In this document: piece by piece, positions 22,501 to 34,583 of the stretch
Position numbering within the stretch: the stretch's first letter is position 1
Layout: every line of letters begins with the position of its first letter
Assembly (NCBI GenBank): GCA_016748015.1
Contig: JAAOMT010000786.1
Coordinates: 161,744-225,743, forward strand
DNA length: 64,000 nucleotides
Source of the DNA: Geosiphon pyriformis
Taxonomy: Eukaryota; Glomeromycota; Glomeromycetes; Archaeosporales; Geosiphonaceae
Reading direction: 5' to 3'
Notes under the pieces: generated by a model
The model's input: the letters and a program-made list of their open reading frames with translations, nothing else
Told to the model about the DNA's origin: nothing
The model's database searches: none
Made by a program: the position numbers and the translations under genes

Positions 22501-25500
22501 AATATCACACGCGGAGACATTGAATTCTCCAAAGTTGAATCGTATTATCAAACTCCCAAAGAGTTGTTTGATTTGATAGTTCATTGCCAGAATGACACTC
22601 GGATAGCATCCGCTTTGATGTTCAAGCTTCAGATCTTGCCACTCACGAAGCAATTGACTAATTTGGCCGGCAATCTTTGGCAAGTAACCTTTCAATAAGT
22701 CACTTTGAAGTTTTCCGGAGAAGGTATCAAGTTCAGCGTTAAAATTTTTATTACCTATACATTTAGGTCCAAAACTCTAACAGGTGGACGAGCTGAACGC
22801 AACGAATTCATTTTGCTTCACGAGTTTTATAATAATCGTTACATTTGTCCGGATAAACAGTTTGGTAATGTAGATCGCTTTAAGTTTTCGGGTCAAAGCG
22901 GCGGAAATGAACAAGGTTAGTCATATTCCGTATTCTCTGGATCTACCACCCTAATAATTTATGAGCACTTAATTTTTATAACTTTTCCAATGGCCTAAAA
23001 AAATGGAAGATGGAAGTAAAGGAAGCAAGAGAAAACCCAATTATGCGGGAGGTCTTGTTTTCGATCCCAAAATAGGATTATACGACAAATATGTGCTTCT
23101 ATTGGATTTCAACAGTTTATATCCTTCAATAATTCAAGAATACAATATATGTTTTACTACCGTCCAACGAGATAATTTGGTAACTATAAACACTGGTGAA
23201 ATTATCAATATTTCGATATTATAGGATTCTAATTTGGGTGTTTCTATAGACGGATCCAGATAGTGTACCAGATATCCCGACTTCAGATCGAGGAAAAGGG
23301 ATTCTTCCAAAACTCTTGGCAAACTTAGTTGAACGACGAAAACAAGTGAAAAAACTTATGAAGGATGAGGGATTGACAGAGGCGAGACGATTTCAAGTAT
23401 AAAATTTCATATTTTTCTTGAATGGTTTTGAATAGGATTTCCTTAACCCTCACTGAAATGACAATATCTGTTCTAGTATGATATTCGTCAAAAAGCATAT
23501 AAGCTTACAGCAAATAGTATGTACGGCTGTTTGGGATTCGCCCATTCTCGATTCTATGCCAGACCTCTAGCCGTGTTGATTACTTCAAAAGGGCGGGAGA
23601 TTTTGCAAAATACTCGTGAATTAGCTGAAAGTGAACGGATGGAGGTGTGTACAACACTCAAGAGAAAAACCTACTTAATTACTTAATATTGGGAAAACCA
23701 ACCTTCTCCGGTTTGAACATAGGTTATATATGGAGACACTGATTCGATAATGATTAACACAAATGAAACTGATCTCAAGAAAGTGCGGGAGATGGGCTTT
23801 TCCTTCATGAAAAAAGTCAATGAACGATATAAATTGTTAGAAATTGATATGGATGGTTACTTTGAACGCCTGCTTCTGCTCAAAAAAAAGAAATATGCAG
23901 CAATTAAGATTGAACAAAATAAAGATAAAGTGGATAAATTCCTAGAAATGAAAGGGCTTGATTTAGTTCGAAGGGATTGGTGCGAATTATCACAGGATGC
24001 TTCCAAGTATTTGAATTTTTAAAGTTTTCTTTAATTACCTTTTTGAGAATAAACGCTTTTATATTATCAAATTCAGATATGTGTTGGAACAAATTTTATC
24101 AGCTGCTGATAGAGAAGAGGTTCTAGAAAACATCCACAAATATCTGGTTGGACTCGGTGAAAAAATTCGATTAGGAGGATTTCCTGTTGATAAATTCATC
24201 ATATATAAAGTATATGTTCAAATCATATGATTTTCTTTGTAATTAAAAATAAAATAAAATACATTAACTGCTTACACGTTTCAGAACTTAACTAAAGCTC
24301 CTGAGGATTATGCCGATGGCAAAATCCAGCCACATGTTAAGGTCGCTCTTCGAATGAAAGAGACAGGAATGGGGGCCCGCATTGGAGAAACTATTCCCTA
24401 CGTGATTTGCAAAACAGGCAATGTGGAAAGCAATGATCTCATCGCCAATCGAGCGTATCATCCAAAAGATGACGAAAATTCATCAGCCATAGGTTGTAAC
24501 CCGACGTTAATATTCAATTCAAAGCGGTATCTTTGCTAATTTTCAATTTTGCTCTTTTGCCTTGTATATCACAGACTTTGAATGGTATCTAAATACCCAA
24601 ATTCATCCTTGTGTTGCACGATTATGCGAGCCCATTGAAGGAACAGATAGTATGAGGATAGCTGATTGTCTCGGTAAGGTTCAATATCTCATTATTTAAA
24701 GGCACTTTCGCAATCAACCATTTCGCTGACACCTTTTGGAAAAAGGTTTGGATACATCCAAGTTTCAAACAACGTTTCGTTCAGGCAACCCGTATTCGAC
24801 GCTTAGCCCAAGTAAAACTCAACAAACAGAGGAAGAGCGGTTTGTCAATGTGGAAAGATTCACTTTAACATGTCAAAACTGCAATAGGAAATGCCTTTTC
24901 GAAGGTCTTAATTCAACAAAGGTACGCTTTACTCTTTCTGCCAATAAGATAATTTTTTGCTGCTAATTTCATTACATTGTCTTTTTGCTAATAGGGATGC
25001 ATAGTCACTCCATCTGGGATATTATGTAATAGTTTGGAATGTAATCAAGTGCTTTCCAGGTCATTTTTAATAACACAACTCACTCGTCAAGTAAGACTTT
25101 TCATTCAACGATATTATGATGGTTGGCTGGTATGTGATGAAGCAGCATGTCGGAATCGCACCCGAATTCTAAATGGGAAAAAGTGCAGCAATCCCCATTG
25201 TCGCGGAATAATGGTAGAGGAAGTAAGAGAACATTGATTACTTGTTTGTTTTTTACTAAATACAAAGCTCTGAAATTTTGAATCTTAACTTTCTAGTATT
25301 CGGACACAATGCTATACACCCAACTTCTTTATCTTTCTACGATCTTTGATATGGAGAAGGCCGTGAAAAAGGCAAAGAATAATATTCCATCTGGTATGTA
25401 AAAATGGGAAGCATCTTTTGAAGTATTGATAATATTTGTCTATAATGTGTTCGACTCAATAATAGGTTGGGCCGAAACTCCTTCTGAAGAAATCTCCAAC

Positions 25501-25599
25501 CTATTCGCCCAACTAAAAAGCGTTGTAGATCAATATCTGAATAAATGTGGAAGGAGATTTGTAAATTTGCAGAAATTGTTTCAATATTGCCAAATTTGA
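19505..25599 (+). CDS. POL1: DNA polymerase alpha catalytic subunit, about 20 exons
   Basis: Catalytic subunit of DNA polymerase alpha-primase, family B, which extends RNA primers at replication start; nuclear. Exon 1 (19505-19600) encodes the N-terminal motif [14 protein letters not shown] and joins exon 2 (19742-19925, acidic [11 protein letters not shown]). Then follow the PKK/KRK-rich linker, AFEIPDVP and [11 protein letters not shown] (about 21190-21400), a non-catalytic exonuclease-like domain ([18 protein letters not shown], about 22085), motif [15 protein letters not shown] (from 23105), motif [14 protein letters not shown] (about 23500), motif C YGDTDS (23729-23746), the thumb, and two C-terminal zinc modules (CQNC about 24872; CDEAAC about 25126; CSNPHC about 25185) ending FQYCQI at 25599. 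All three catalytic aspartates are present. Introns are short, with varied donors. Length and order match POLA1/Pol1 of other eukaryotes. Confidence 0.93.
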
Positions 25600-26627
25600 A
25601 TACCACATCCGATCAAAAGCTGAGCAATATCGTGGATCTTGAGCTTAGGTCAAATTTATTTCGCTATTCCAAAATCTAAGTTCCACTTTGTTAAATTCTT
25701 GACGAATTTTGATCAGCTATGGCTAACTTATGGATTTTTGTAGTAGAATGAAAATGAAAATTAGGATAAAATTCTGTTTTTATGTTTATAAACAAATTTA
25801 GTGTTAATTCTTTTAACCCCAATTTGTAACTAGAATGGTGTATTGTCAAGTTTAATAAAAGCTATAAGACTTTGGTTTTTGATTATAATATATATTATTA
25901 TTAGTTTTTATTATGTATTGTACAATTTTATAGTTTGAAATAATGATTTAAATTTAACATTATTATTAACATTATTATTATTATAAAATATAAAACTTAT
26001 ATTTAATTGTTAAATTTAAATTAATATTAAACAAAAAATTATTGTTTATAAAAATATATTAAAAAAATACAATAACAAAATCAAACAATAAAATTTGTTA
26101 AATAAGCAAATTTAAAATTTTTAAATATATTTTTTTATGGTTTAAAAATTAAGTTATTATAAAATTAAATTTTTTTGTTTAATTGTTTTTAATTATATTA
26201 CTATTAAATATGTTTATTGTAAATTAAATTATTAATTATTAATTTAATTTTATATTTATTAATATTATTAATTAAAATATTTTTAATTTATATTAAAACT
26301 AAATTAATAAAATTTTTTTTTAATAAATTACAAAAAAAAATAAATAACTTTTTTTTTTTCTTATTTTTATAATTACAATAAAAACAAAGAATAAAACAAA
26401 TAAAAAACAATAATATACTATTTCTTATGATTAAGTTACTTGGTTTAAATAAAAATTTAAGTATATATTATAAATTATGTTTATATTATTCATTTTTTTA
26501 TGGTGTTTATAATATTATTACTTTTAAGATAAATATATAATATTGTTTTAATCTAAATAGTTGGTTATATATAAAAAATACATGATTTTTATATTAGTTT
26601 AAAATATATAATTGTTATATTATATTA

Positions 26628-26658
<31 letters not shown>

Positions 26659-26708
26659 ACATTATTTTTTTTATAATACTCAATAAAATTTTATAAAAGC
26701 AATTAAAC
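25600..26708. other. AT-rich spacer after POL1
   Basis: About 25600-25870 is the probable POL1 3' flank. From 25900 to 26708 the DNA is nearly pure A/T, with an (AAT)n microsatellite at about 26628-26652. Parts resemble the AT-mutated LINE relics, but I could not align them with confidence. No gene seen. Confidence 0.5.
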
Positions 26709-26873
26709 AAAATATTTTTTTTTTTTTTTATTATGCATTTTACAAATGAAGTCCAACTGCTGTCTAGTATACAGAGCCAAACTAAGAGATCCAAACTAAA
26801 TGCAGCTCATACACTTACTACATGTAACTAGCCACTCAGACCAGACAAGACAACACTACACATCTATAACGAC

Positions 26874-29800
26874 TTAAGAACTGAAATCCAAACCAGAAAA
26901 GAAAAGTTTAAGCTTATGACAGCCAAAGCTAACAAAAAAAGAACTCAAAACACCAAGCATCCAAACCATGTCATCAAACAACACAAATGTCTTGCAATGG
27001 GACAAATCTGATATCATCCTATCATTTCCAACTAAACCAGCCTTTTCCATGCTCATCCTATAATTAAATTTTACCAGCCAAATTCTACTATAGTATAGCT
27101 CAACAACACTCCTTACAAAATTAACAACAACACCAACAGCCACCTTCCTGATTTCAAAAATCTCAACAGTCTCTGAGCACCAATTACTTATAACAAATCC
27201 TTTATACAGAACTGAATACAAGCCGACATTTGAGGAACAATGACTGAGAAACTGCAGAACAACAGAAGAGAACAAGACATGAGAACTTACCAAAGAAACC
27301 CAAAATGCAGCAGCTTTAGTAAGAATCTTATCTCAAACACCAGCATCCATGATACAAGAAAACACATAATCAGGTAGCTCCACCTTCTTACACAATAAGC
27401 ACAGTACACCAGAGTAACTCTTATTATATAATCTCTTTCGAACAGTCACAAGGAGTTAATAGTACACAGTCTTCATTAAATACAACTGCAGCACAGAAGA
27501 CTTCCAGTTAGTAGACCTAGCAAGCATGTGTAAGTCAGAGTGCCACACTCTCAAGGTAGCACTCCAGTCCACACATTCAATCAAACTACTCCAAATCACA
27601 TCATGGTCAGGCCCAGCCTCCCAATATGCCTGGCACATGAATCTAAACAGATCCCTAACAAAATAGTGGACATTGCCAGACATGATTGTATTCTCAGCAA
27701 TTAAAAGCCATTCCCATATCCCAATGGGCAAGGAAAACTGAGAACATACAGCAGCACCAGCAGCAGCATCAGCTTTAATGTTGCGACAAACACCAAAATA
27801 ACCTTTAACTTTGACCCAGCTTATGCTCAAATCTTTCTCTCTAATCAAATCAAAAATATAACATTTCTCCATCCAGCACAGAACTCGGAAATCAGGCATT
27901 GGATGAGACAATTTGGAGACATACGCGTTAATAGCAGCTTGGCTATCAAAGTATACTGTCACTGCACTAGAAGATAGAACACATTCCAATGCCAAAGCAA
28001 CAGCCTGCAACTCAGCCAAGATGGAAGACATCAAATCATAGATCCTAACACCAATACTATGGTCAATAGCAAAAAAATATGCAGCAGCACTACCAGCAAC
28101 ACTAGAAAAGCCAAAATTTTTTAGCAAACTATTTGTAAAAATCTTAAAAGAACCAGACCATAACTTGTGTAAACTACTATGCAAATTAAAAAACTTCTCA
28201 GAAGCCAGAATGTTCAATCCAGAAAGTCAATTGGCTCTAGCCATATCAGATGACAAAGCACCACTATCATGCAAAAACCCAGATGTGAAATTGAACCAAT
28301 GAGGGACAGGCCTTCTTGGGTCAAGCTTTTTCTACCAGTGAAAAGTCTTCCAATCCATTATACAACCCTTTTTGTCAAGCAACCTGTCTCCAAAAACAAC
28401 ACCGAATTGCTTCAAAGAATGAACAAAACCAAAGTAAAAAGCACTCCCCAGCACCAATAATATAGAAAAATTATCAGGATCACAAAAACCATAAGGCAGG
28501 TTATTCACCAGGGACAACTCATTACCCAAAAAAATTTTAACCACACCAGCCAAAAAATTGTTTACAGAACTAACACGCAACTTGACAGGGAACTGCAAGG
28601 GATCCAAAGAAGTCTAACTCAGAATCTGCAAATCCAGGAATTTATGATCAAACAAATGCCCCAAAATGCCTAAAGCATTAGAAAATGTGACCACAGCAGC
28701 TAATTTGCTCTCAGCCTGTATTTGCTTAAAAGATTTCAGGCCATACAATGAGGGATGATACAAAGCTGCATCAAGAAAGTCATGAGGAAGACCAGCTTTA
28801 AGCTTAAGACTTTTTCTGACCAAGACATTCCACTTGTGGTACACATTTGAAGAAACAAAGCTGAATTGAATACAGTAGTTGACAATAGGCTGTAAGACAG
28901 CTGACACTAAATACGAGAATTGCTTATCCGTGATAGCTTTCCTGAGCACTACATTGGCAAAAAAATGAACATTCAAATGAATCTTGGCCAAACTAGGCTT
29001 AGACAAGCCCTCTGTTGACAAAAAAATCTCCAAATATCTGTGTGCTTTGCCTCTTTTGGCAATAGAAATTGGCTGTCCATTAATATCCAGAGAAGCAACC
29101 TTAACACTCTAATTAATAAGAATGGCCACAGTTTTTTTACTATTGATGGAAATATCATTAATCGAAAAGAATTTACCAGCAATGTCCAAAGCATACTGCA
29201 TTGATGTTTGGCAATCTTTGACCCAAATGGTGTCATCAACAAATGCCCCAGCCACAAAAAAAGAAAACATCCCACCACTACTCTCAACTCTGTCTGATTT
29301 AACCACAAACTTAGTATTAATTTAGTACTTACATAAATGTTCATGCCTTTTAACTTTACACAATAGTAGATCATAAAAAATTCTCAAAAGAAGGAGTGAA
29401 AAAACCTCACCCTAATTCAAACCATCATATACTCTATAACTATTTGAGAAGCCAAAATCAGTCATCATCCTGTTAATTCTATCCTCATAAATACTGCCAA
29501 AAAACTTAATAAACCTGTCACACATCTTGATATGCTATAGGCTAGTCTTTAAGTGATGCCAACCAACAAAATCATATGCCTTACATATATCCTACAAAAC
29601 CAACCAAAGTTCTTTATTTTTCTCAAGAGTGTTTTCAACCACTGACCCAATAGCAAACACCAGAACCTGAATAGAAGTACTTTTTAACACCAAAAAATTG
29701 TCACTGCAAAGAATACCAAACTTGTTACAAGCAAAAAAAATTCTATTAGAAAGAATTTTTCTGACTGTCTCAATCAAAGCAATAGGGTGAGTATTCATAA

Positions 29801-31574
29801 GAATTTTATTCCAATCATAAAATTTAGAGATCATTAAAACCTATGTTCTCTTCCACAAGACAGGCACTGCACTAACAAAGAGACATTCATTCAACAGCAC
29901 CAAAAGACACTTCATTACACTCTTGCTATCATGCTTCCAAAGTTTGTTCGGAATGCCAGACAAGCCAGTGGCTTTGTCATCAGACAGACCACCAACAATT
30001 ACAAGCAACTCACTCATGTTAATTGCATCCATCACACCAGAAAAAACATTATCTCTAACATAGTCTAATGGTGCATACTGGCAAGCTTAAAGATCAGACA
30101 ACACAGAAGACACCACATGTTTCCTTGTCCAATCTTCCATGATCCTGTCAACATTTAATTTTATTTCATCTGGATCCAACACCAGTTCATTATCAACCAC
30201 CAAGTGATCCAACACCACCTTCCAAAAGGGTCTATTCAAAACACTTTTGATTATACTGCTCTTGTTTGAACAAAACTTCTCCATGCGTTTTTCAATAGCT
30301 ACTCTAATAAAAGCCTCCTGCACTAATTTCAATTCATACATTTTGGACTTTCTGTACCCTTTCTTGACAATTGACAAATATTTAAGAACATCCATTATTT
30401 TTTAATCAGCATGAACCATGTCTCTCAACACAAGAGTCTTATCAGCATCCAAAGTTGACCATTTTTCAACAAGGCAATCAAATCTGAAAGTATCACCAGA
30501 TTTCAACCTCTTGACAATCTTGGCAGCCAACAACTCTAATCCTAGAAATTTAAAAGACTGCTTATTTTTTGAACACTGAAAATTACTAAACCAAAGCCTA
30601 GAAAAAATCTCATCTGTAGAATCCATCAATGCCCCTTCCAGTAGTGACCACATAGCATCTAAATCATGACCCACAGTTGTGGCAAGAAACCTAACTTTTA
30701 TCATCAGAATCCTGATAGAGGAGCAATCTCTAAAGTAAGACCACTTAGTACTGTCCACATTCTTAATTTTGAACTTCCAATGATCTTTGTTAGCTTGTTT
30801 GGACAAACCATTCAACTAAACATCCAGGAGCCCATCCAGACTGACCAATACCACCACAGCATTGTGGTCTGAATTAAAGAAATTAGAAACAAAACTGACC
30901 CAACATTTTATAACAATGAAAAATAGACTTTCACTAACAAAAATGTAATCAATGATCCTCTCAGCACTTCTTGAATTGCACCACATAGGAGCCTTAACCA
31001 AATGATGGCCATTAAACAAATTAACCAGACCCAGACTCAAGCAGAACTTGAAACTTGCACTTCTTTCAGACCTGTACTCATTAAAATTCTCATCCAAGAC
31101 CATGAAAGTACTAGTGTTAACAGCCTTAGCAATGATAGAGTTAACCTCAGATGCTTGTCCAAAACAAATGCCAGTAGAAGCACCAGCATACAAACTGAGA
31201 ACAGACACTGAAAGCTTGCCCTTGAACAGAAGCCATACCAAAATAACTCAACCAGGAACCACTTCAACCTTAGAAACATAACAAGCCAAAGAATTGTTCA
31301 TAACAACAGCAACACCAGTACCAAAATACCCAACATCCAAACCAGAAGTAAAAATCCAAACTCCATCATATTTATCTTTGATTCAAAGCCCAGAAAAAGA
31401 CCTCAACTTTGTCTCAGTAATGAAAGAAACCATATTCCCAGAACTTATATGCCAATGAACAACATCCACTTGCTTTGCAGGAACACTGATACCCCAAACA
31501 TTGCATGTAGCAAATTTCCAAACCAAACCACTTATTGGGATGATGAAAATAATAGAGAGCCAGAACCAGAACAC
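26874..31574 (-). pseudogene. LINE 1 ORF2: APE endonuclease - RT - RNase H, broken
   Basis: The reading is spread over several frames and stops. Order: endonuclease (ATCNVWGI and the catalytic ITETKLRS near 31400; DENFNEYRS near 31090; SDHN near 30860), reverse transcriptase (finger region 29592-30035; FVDDTIWV about 29235, both aspartates present), the 28614-29033 thumb-like part, RNase H in the frame 27456-28217 (D-S-Q-A-A near 27940), and a C-terminal region 26874-27300 with a Cys/His cluster near 27370-27400. The start codon appears lost: the ORF1/ORF2 junction reads CAATAAGTGG where LINEs 3 and 4 have CAATGAGT. Confidence 0.75.
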
Positions 31575-33484
31575 AAATGATCTAATCTGATTAATATTGA
31601 ACTAATTGAAGCTTTCAAAGAAGTCATCTTTGACTCTAATCCACCCACCTTGGTGGTTAGAATCTTGGAGCTACTCGAACTGAAACCAGAAATATCATCA
31701 ACAACAGCAGAAAGAAAGGAAGCAGAAGGCTTTGGCATACCATCCAAAATCATATCTGAGTTAACTTTTGGAGCCAAAGGTGTAGAAACAGCCAAAGAAA
31801 GCTCATAAGAAACAGATGGCAAAGGCACTAGTTTCATAAAGCTCAACTTTCTCACAATATCAAAAACCTGATTGGTTAAAAGCTCCAAAGACCATTCCAA
31901 AAACACCAAGTGATTAAACAAACTAGAGACACCATGAGGATCAGCACTGTTAGAAGAAGACCAAGCACCAATAAAAGATTTAGCATTAAGAGACAGACCA
32001 GTACCTAAAGGAGACAAAGAACCCAAAAGAGAAGAGGAATCACCCACAACTTGAGCCCAAGTTTTGTTACTGAAAGAAACCAGGTAAATGATAGGTGCCT
32101 GCTTTTTTTTATAAATGTTGGCCAGGCAAATCCGATCTTGATCAGTTACCACTCACTTTCCACAAACTCCAGAATTCCCACCAATTAAACACATATCAGA
32201 AACATGACCAAATTGTTTACATTTGGCACAACATGCCAACAAAAGACTAGCCCAGTGCAAACTCACATCCTTGAAAACTGGAACAGAACCAATAGCAGCC
32301 AACTTGGATGCTTCATTCTCAAAACAAATAACAACACACCTATCTCATATGTAAGACACAGGATTATGGCCAATAAAACAGGTTTTCCCACCATAAGCCT
32401 CCACCAAAACAGAAAAATTATGGGCTGTGGTGCCAACTGAAAAAGTATAAAGCAAAGTCTAATGCTGATTTCTAAACACCTATGTTTGTTTGTCCTCATT
32501 TGTCAAAGCCACACACACAAAATTTTTTTCCATAAACACCAACCATTTAAAAGCAACCAGACTGGCCACCTCAGATAACTTAAACTCTATAATAGCCTTC
32601 TGCCAAAGTCCAATCAACTGCATTTTAATCGAAATAATCTTGCCAAATTTGGAGAAAACCGACTCCACTGCTAATCTGAAAAAATCCACTGAGATCTCCT
32701 TGACAATCACCTCCTGATTTGACTGGCTGTTTACTTTTCTAAAATTATTATTAACAAGAATATTATTACTAATTGTCAGCACTTTAGCCTTATTTAAACT
32801 AGATTCTGATATAAAAGATAATCTGATTATTCCAAAGAATTTTGAGAAAGTGGAGGCACCTCCAAAACCATTCACTTAATAAAAAATTTTTTTTATTGAA
32901 ATTAATTTATTACCAACTAACTTGTCAGGCACCACAGAAAACTCAATATCAAGTGTAAAAAATTTTGTCAAATTAAAACACTGCATTTCCAGGGCACATG
33001 ATTTAAGCAGTGGCACCTAATTGGACCTGATATCTATACAAGGAGGAAGCTTTAGTGCAATATCATTATCACTCATACTTTCGAAAAAAGATTGCTTCAG
33101 TGAGTTACACAGCACATATGTCTGAGTGCAAGTCTTTCTCGGCATAGTATCATCCATGTTATTGTTCTTACCTAATTCTGCATAACTGGTCTCCTCGGTC
33201 ACTATGTTTGTCATGTTTTCTACATCCAAGAGATTGCTTATACTGCCAGCAATACTGCCAATCTCACTTTCCTAGGACACCTCAGGCTTGACGCCAACAC
33301 TACTAATATTTTCCATGCTTAATGAACTAGCAGATAAGTCAATTACATTACTGGCTACAGGCTTTTTTGGCTTCTTGTAGAATGCACTACATGAGTAGAC
33401 TATATCCATACACTTACTTTTTACATTTTGGCGGGTCTCCAAACCAGCTAAAATCAAACCCAAACCACTAGCAGAAGAGCTCAT
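31532..33484 (-). pseudogene. LINE 1 ORF1: two RRM-like folds and CCHC knuckle, broken
   Basis: Nucleic-acid-binding ORF1. The start ATG at 33484 (MSSSASGLGLI) is kept. Then come an acidic/serine-rich N-terminus, a first RRM-like fold (VIVKEISVDFFRLAVESVF ... QKAIIEF, about 32560-32720), a second one (frame 32263-32499), a CX2CX4HX4C knuckle (CAKCKQFGHVSDMC, about 32190-32230) and a Ser-rich, coiled C-terminal part (31532-32152) that ends SSSQ. Stops split it into at least four frames. Confidence 0.7.
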
Positions 33485-33624
33485 TAGTTCTATCGCAACA
33501 AACAGAGATATAGTAAAAGAAATAGCTAATAGAGACTAGAGGAAAAGAAGAAAGAAAAGTGACTCCTTCAAAGTTATTAATGCTCTCATTGTGGTTAGGT
33601 GATTGACAAGAGAAAAAATATTTT

Positions 33625-34569
33625 ACTTTAATTTTAAATATTTTAAAAGTATTTTTTAAAATATTAATAGTAAAAAATTGTCTTTAATAATTTTTAAACT
33701 ATTTTTTTATTTTTAATTGGTAATTTTTTTTAATTAAAGATTTTTAAGAGAATATTAAAATTAAAATTAATTTTATTTTTATTTTTTTGAAAATTTCAAA
33801 GTATTTAATAATAAACTAGTTAATAAACTGGTTTTTTTTGCTTTTATTACTATTATTATTACTATTATTACTTTATAAATAACCAAAAAAAACCAAAAAT
33901 TCTAAAAAACAGCAATAATTATTTGTATTTACTATTATTATACTGAACTTTTTTGTGATTTCAAATAAAATTTTGAATAAAATTTTTATAATAATAATTA
34001 GTTTTTTTAGTATAGATAATAATAATATTAATATATTTTTTAAGATAAATCAAAATTAATTATTAATTATATTGTCAATATAATGTTTTTTAACAAATTA
34101 TTACCAGTTCTAAAAGCAAAAAAACATGTTTTTGAACATATTTTTACTTAATTAACTTATAAAATTATTTTGATTTTAAAAATTAAGTTAATTAAATAAA
34201 AAGCAAATCAACTGTTTTTTTTTAATTTAATTTTAAAAAATCTTTAATATAAAATAAAAATTCGAATATTGTTTTTTTATTAAAATAAATTAATAAACAA
34301 AAATAATTTTAAATATTTTAAAATATTTTAATTAAACAACATTTTATTAAAAGCCAATAAATTTTACACAAAAAAACTTAATATTTTTTTTAATAATTAA
34401 CTTTATATTAAACATAAAATAAAATACAGTCTTTATATAAATTATTTTAATTTAAAAAAATATTAAATATTAAAACAAAGATTGTTTATTTAAAAAATTT
34501 TAACAATTAATAATTATTTTTAAATATTGTTAAAACTAAGAGAATTTTTAAAAAACAAAAATGTTTTAA
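33625..34569. other. AT-rich spacer between LINE 1 and LINE 2
   Basis: Nearly pure A/T with ATT/ACT trinucleotide stretches near 33845-33870. Probably very old repeat sequence. No reading frame or structured element recognised. Confidence 0.5.
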
Positions 34570-34583
34570 TTTGTATTTTATTT

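Larger units (their letters stand above)
26719..33614 (-). mobile_element. LINE 1: near full-length, decayed, minus strand
   Basis: A non-LTR retrotransposon. The plus-strand T-run at 26715-26730 is its tail, 26735-26870 its 3' UTR, then ORF2 and ORF1 in reverse. The 5' UTR ends in TCTCTTGTCAATCACC, shared with LINE 4. A 10-bp direct repeat, AAAATATTTT (26709-26718 and 33615-33624), flanks it and is the likely target-site duplication, though low in complexity. About 6.9 kb long. Many stops and a few frameshifts make it inactive. Confidence 0.8.

Noticed and set aside
31002..31281. Plus-strand ORFs within LINE 1, and similar ones at 29122, 32204 and 32490
   Set aside because: Antisense of LINE ORF2/ORF1, which read as endonuclease, RT and RRM on the minus strand.
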